Part shown: piece by piece, positions 5,591 through 6,805 of the stretch
Numbering within the stretch: position 1 is the stretch's first letter
Layout of the letters: the number at the start of each line of letters is the position of its first letter
Assembly: GCA_003542935.1 (NCBI GenBank)
Contig: DPJQ01000131.1
Location: 1 to 6,805, forward strand
Source: Lachnospiraceae bacterium
Lineage (GTDB): Bacteria > Bacillota > Clostridia > Lachnospirales > Lachnospiraceae
DNA length: 6,805 bases
Direction of reading: 5' to 3'
Program-made: the position numbers and the translations under genes
Notes under the pieces: generated by a model
The model's database searches: none
What the model was told of the DNA's origin: nothing
What the model saw: the letters and a program-made list of their open reading frames with translations, nothing else

Positions 5591-6607
5591 TCATGTGCTT
5601 TCCCGTTGGATGAATTCGGACTTTAAGAGGACGGAGTGGTTGTAATCGCTGCCTTCCTGGATTTTTCGGATCAGTACCTGCATGGCCTCCCGGGCGATCT
5701 GGTCGATGGGCTGGCTCATGGTAGAAAGCTTCGGTGTGCACATGGTGGACAGAATGATATTGTCATATCCGGTGAGCCGGACCTGCTCCGGTACGCGGTA
5801 ACCGTTTTCCTGGAGATACTGGAGCGCACCGACAGCCAGCATGTCCGTGGCGGAAATGATAGCGTCCGGCGGATCCGGGCGGGCCATGAGAATCTGGGCC
5901 GCCCGGCTGCCCAGAGTGAAATGAGACTCATTGGGCGGCTGGGGATCATCAAAAAATACCAGCCCCTCGTCCAGGTCACAGCCGCAGGCAGTCAGGCTGG
6001 CCCTGTATCCGAGGTAACGGTAAGTAATATTGCGGATATCATTGATGCCGATAAATGCAATGCGCCGGGAGCCGGTATTATGTAAAAAGCGTACGATCTC
6101 GGCGGTATCGTTCAGGCCGTCCGTTCCGATGCAGGAGATTCCGGGCCGGCTGTCCAGGGGCTGCGGATTGTCCAGAAAGACAAGGGGGAGAGTTTTGGAC
6201 ATACGGTACAGTTCGTCGGTGATAGCGTTATCTCTGTAGAAACAGCAGATTACGCCGTCCACCTGGCGCTGCTGCAGCCAGGCCATATATTTCTGCGCGT
6301 GATCCCCGTTGGCGCTGCCGTTTAACAGGAAAACCATGTAATCATTTTCGGTGGCGATTTTTTCCACGCTGTACAGCAGTTCATTGTAATAGAGATTGGA
6401 GGTTTCCTCCACCATGAGGGCGATGGTCTTGGTTCGGCCTGTTCGGATGCCCTGAGCCAGATAGCTGGGCACGTAATTCAGTTCCCGCATGGCATCCTCG
6501 ATCCGGCGCCGGGTGGAATCCTTTATACTTCCGGAACCTGTGATCACGCGTGACACGGTGCTTTTGCTGACACCGGCTTTTTTTGCAACGTCGTATATAG
6601 TAACCAA
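5591..6607 (-). CDS. LacI/GalR-family transcriptional regulator, probable repressor of the rhamnose operon
   Basis: DNA-binding sugar-responsive regulator of 338 aa. The N-terminal helix-turn-helix is TIYDVAKKAGVSKSTVSRVI (3-22), followed by the hinge region YVPSYLAQGIRTGRTK (45-60). The hinge residue that normally is Leu, inserted into the operator's central CG step, is Ile54 here. From about residue 61 comes a periplasmic-binding-protein-like effector domain, with the usual YRYLGYRASL (196-205), SATDMLAVGALQYL (252-265), VPEQVRLTGYDNI (272-284) and LSTMSQP (294-300) blocks. The start codon is TTG (6607-6605). No ATG lies in a suitable place upstream, and the family begins M-(A/V)-TIYDVA. 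The Shine-Dalgarno site is weak, suggesting low expression, usual for a repressor. It is followed by its own terminator and then by the rhaI operon on the same strand. Effector identity (L-rhamnose or L-rhamnulose) is inferred from context only. Confidence 0.92.
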   Translation of the reverse strand: MVTIYDVAKKAGVSKSTVSRVITGSGSIKDSTRRRIEDAMRELNYVPSYLAQGIRTGRTKTIALMVEETSNLYYNELLYSVEKIATENDYMVFLLNGSANGDHAQKYMAWLQQRQVDGVICCFYRDNAITDELYRMSKTLPLVFLDNPQPLDSRPGISCIGTDGLNDTAEIVRFLHNTGSRRIAFIGINDIRNITYRYLGYRASLTACGCDLDEGLVFFDDPQPPNESHFTLGSRAAQILMARPDPPDAIISATDMLAVGALQYLQENGYRVPEQVRLTGYDNIILSTMCTPKLSTMSQPIDQIAREAMQVLIRKIQEGSDYNHSVLLKSEFIQREST

Positions 6608-6623
6608 AAACTGCCTGCTTTCC

Positions 6624-6643
6624 CGCCTGTGGGCGACTTTTTT
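6624..6643 (+). terminator. Weak terminator-like hairpin upstream of the regulator
   Basis: CGCC (6624-6627) and GGCG (6632-6635) pair around a TGTG loop and are followed two bases later by six Ts on the + strand. The stem is only 4 bp, all G-C. In the + direction it points away from the regulator, so its purpose is unclear. On the minus strand it would be a leader hairpin 17 nt before the TTG start. Confidence 0.25.
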
Positions 6644-6726
6644 GTTGACTGCCCTCGTGTCTTGTCCCGCTCACATTTCGCAAAATGACTTGTCTGAATT
6701 TCCATCTGCTGCGTTGTTGTCGGTCA

Positions 6727-6744
6727 ACGATGCCACCGCATCGT
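6727..6744. repeat. Perfect 7-bp inverted repeat
   Basis: ACGATGC (6727-6733) and GCATCGT (6738-6744) are exact reverse complements around a CACC loop (GGTG on the minus strand). It lies about 120 bp upstream of the regulator start, with no gene assigned to it and no T run after it, so it is not an intrinsic terminator. It may be a protein-binding site or part of a structured repeat. Confidence 0.5.
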
Positions 6745-6805
6745 CTCCCTCCGCCGCCTTGCAGATTGAAAATTCATCCTGCGCCATTTTGCTGAAAGTG
6801 AACGG

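Larger units (their letters stand above)
6608..6805. other. Region upstream of the regulator: no convincing gene; possible dispersed repeat
   Basis: The 198 bases right of the regulator contain no recognisable protein or RNA gene. Two short minus-strand open frames overlap here: one from the window edge through ATG 6787 to TGA 6671 (MAQDEFSICKAAEGDD..., 38 aa from the ATG), and one from ATG 6705 to TGA 6544 (MEIQTSHFAKCERDK..., 53 aa), which runs into the regulator out of frame. Neither has a good ribosome site or a recognised domain. The stretch carries a perfect 7-bp hairpin (6727-6744) and a short GC hairpin with a T run (6624-6643). No good sigma-A promoter for the regulator was seen. The composition and structure resemble a non-coding, possibly repeated element, which is only an impression. 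Confidence 0.4.

Noticed and set aside
6544..6705. 53-aa minus-strand frame beginning MEIQTSHFAK
   Set aside because: Overlaps the regulator's helix-turn-helix out of frame, has no good ribosome site and no known domain; kept only as part of the possible repeat region.

Overview
The window looks like a chromosomal stretch from an anaerobic, moderately GC-rich Bacillota, most likely a gut Clostridium/Lachnospiraceae-type organism. This is inferred from strong AGGAGG-type ribosome sites, the style of the glutamate synthase small subunit, and the sugar-catabolic operon with a LacI-type regulator. No mobile element, CRISPR array, tRNA or rRNA was found. Species-level assignment is not possible from the sequence alone.

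Layout. On the + strand, bases 1-1488 hold the nearly complete glutamate synthase small subunit gene (gltD); its reading frame is already open at base 1, so its true start lies just left of the window. A hairpin at 1526-1560 separates it from a convergent minus-strand group. Reading that group in its own direction (right to left): a LacI-family regulator (6607-5591, TTG start); an intrinsic terminator (5555-5514); a short control region with a LacI-type operator (5499-5486) and a candidate promoter; then a tight three-gene operon, rhaI (L-rhamnose isomerase, 5434-4202), a uroporphyrinogen-decarboxylase-family protein (4185-3115) and rhaB (rhamnulokinase, 3113-1617). The gaps are 16 bp and 1 bp, and each gene has its own Shine-Dalgarno site. 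Bases 6608-6805 hold no convincing gene. They contain short open frames and hairpins and may be a non-coding or repeat-like stretch.

How it works together. RhaI converts L-rhamnose to L-rhamnulose and RhaB phosphorylates it to L-rhamnulose-1-phosphate. The aldolase, mutarotase and transporter needed to complete the pathway are not in the window. The LacI protein, transcribed separately just upstream, is the obvious candidate repressor through the operator in front of rhaI. The puzzle is the UroD-family protein locked between isomerase and kinase: it has no role in the classical rhamnose pathway, and its metal-site motif lacks the cysteines of corrinoid-linked relatives. That gene is the best candidate for undescribed biology here.
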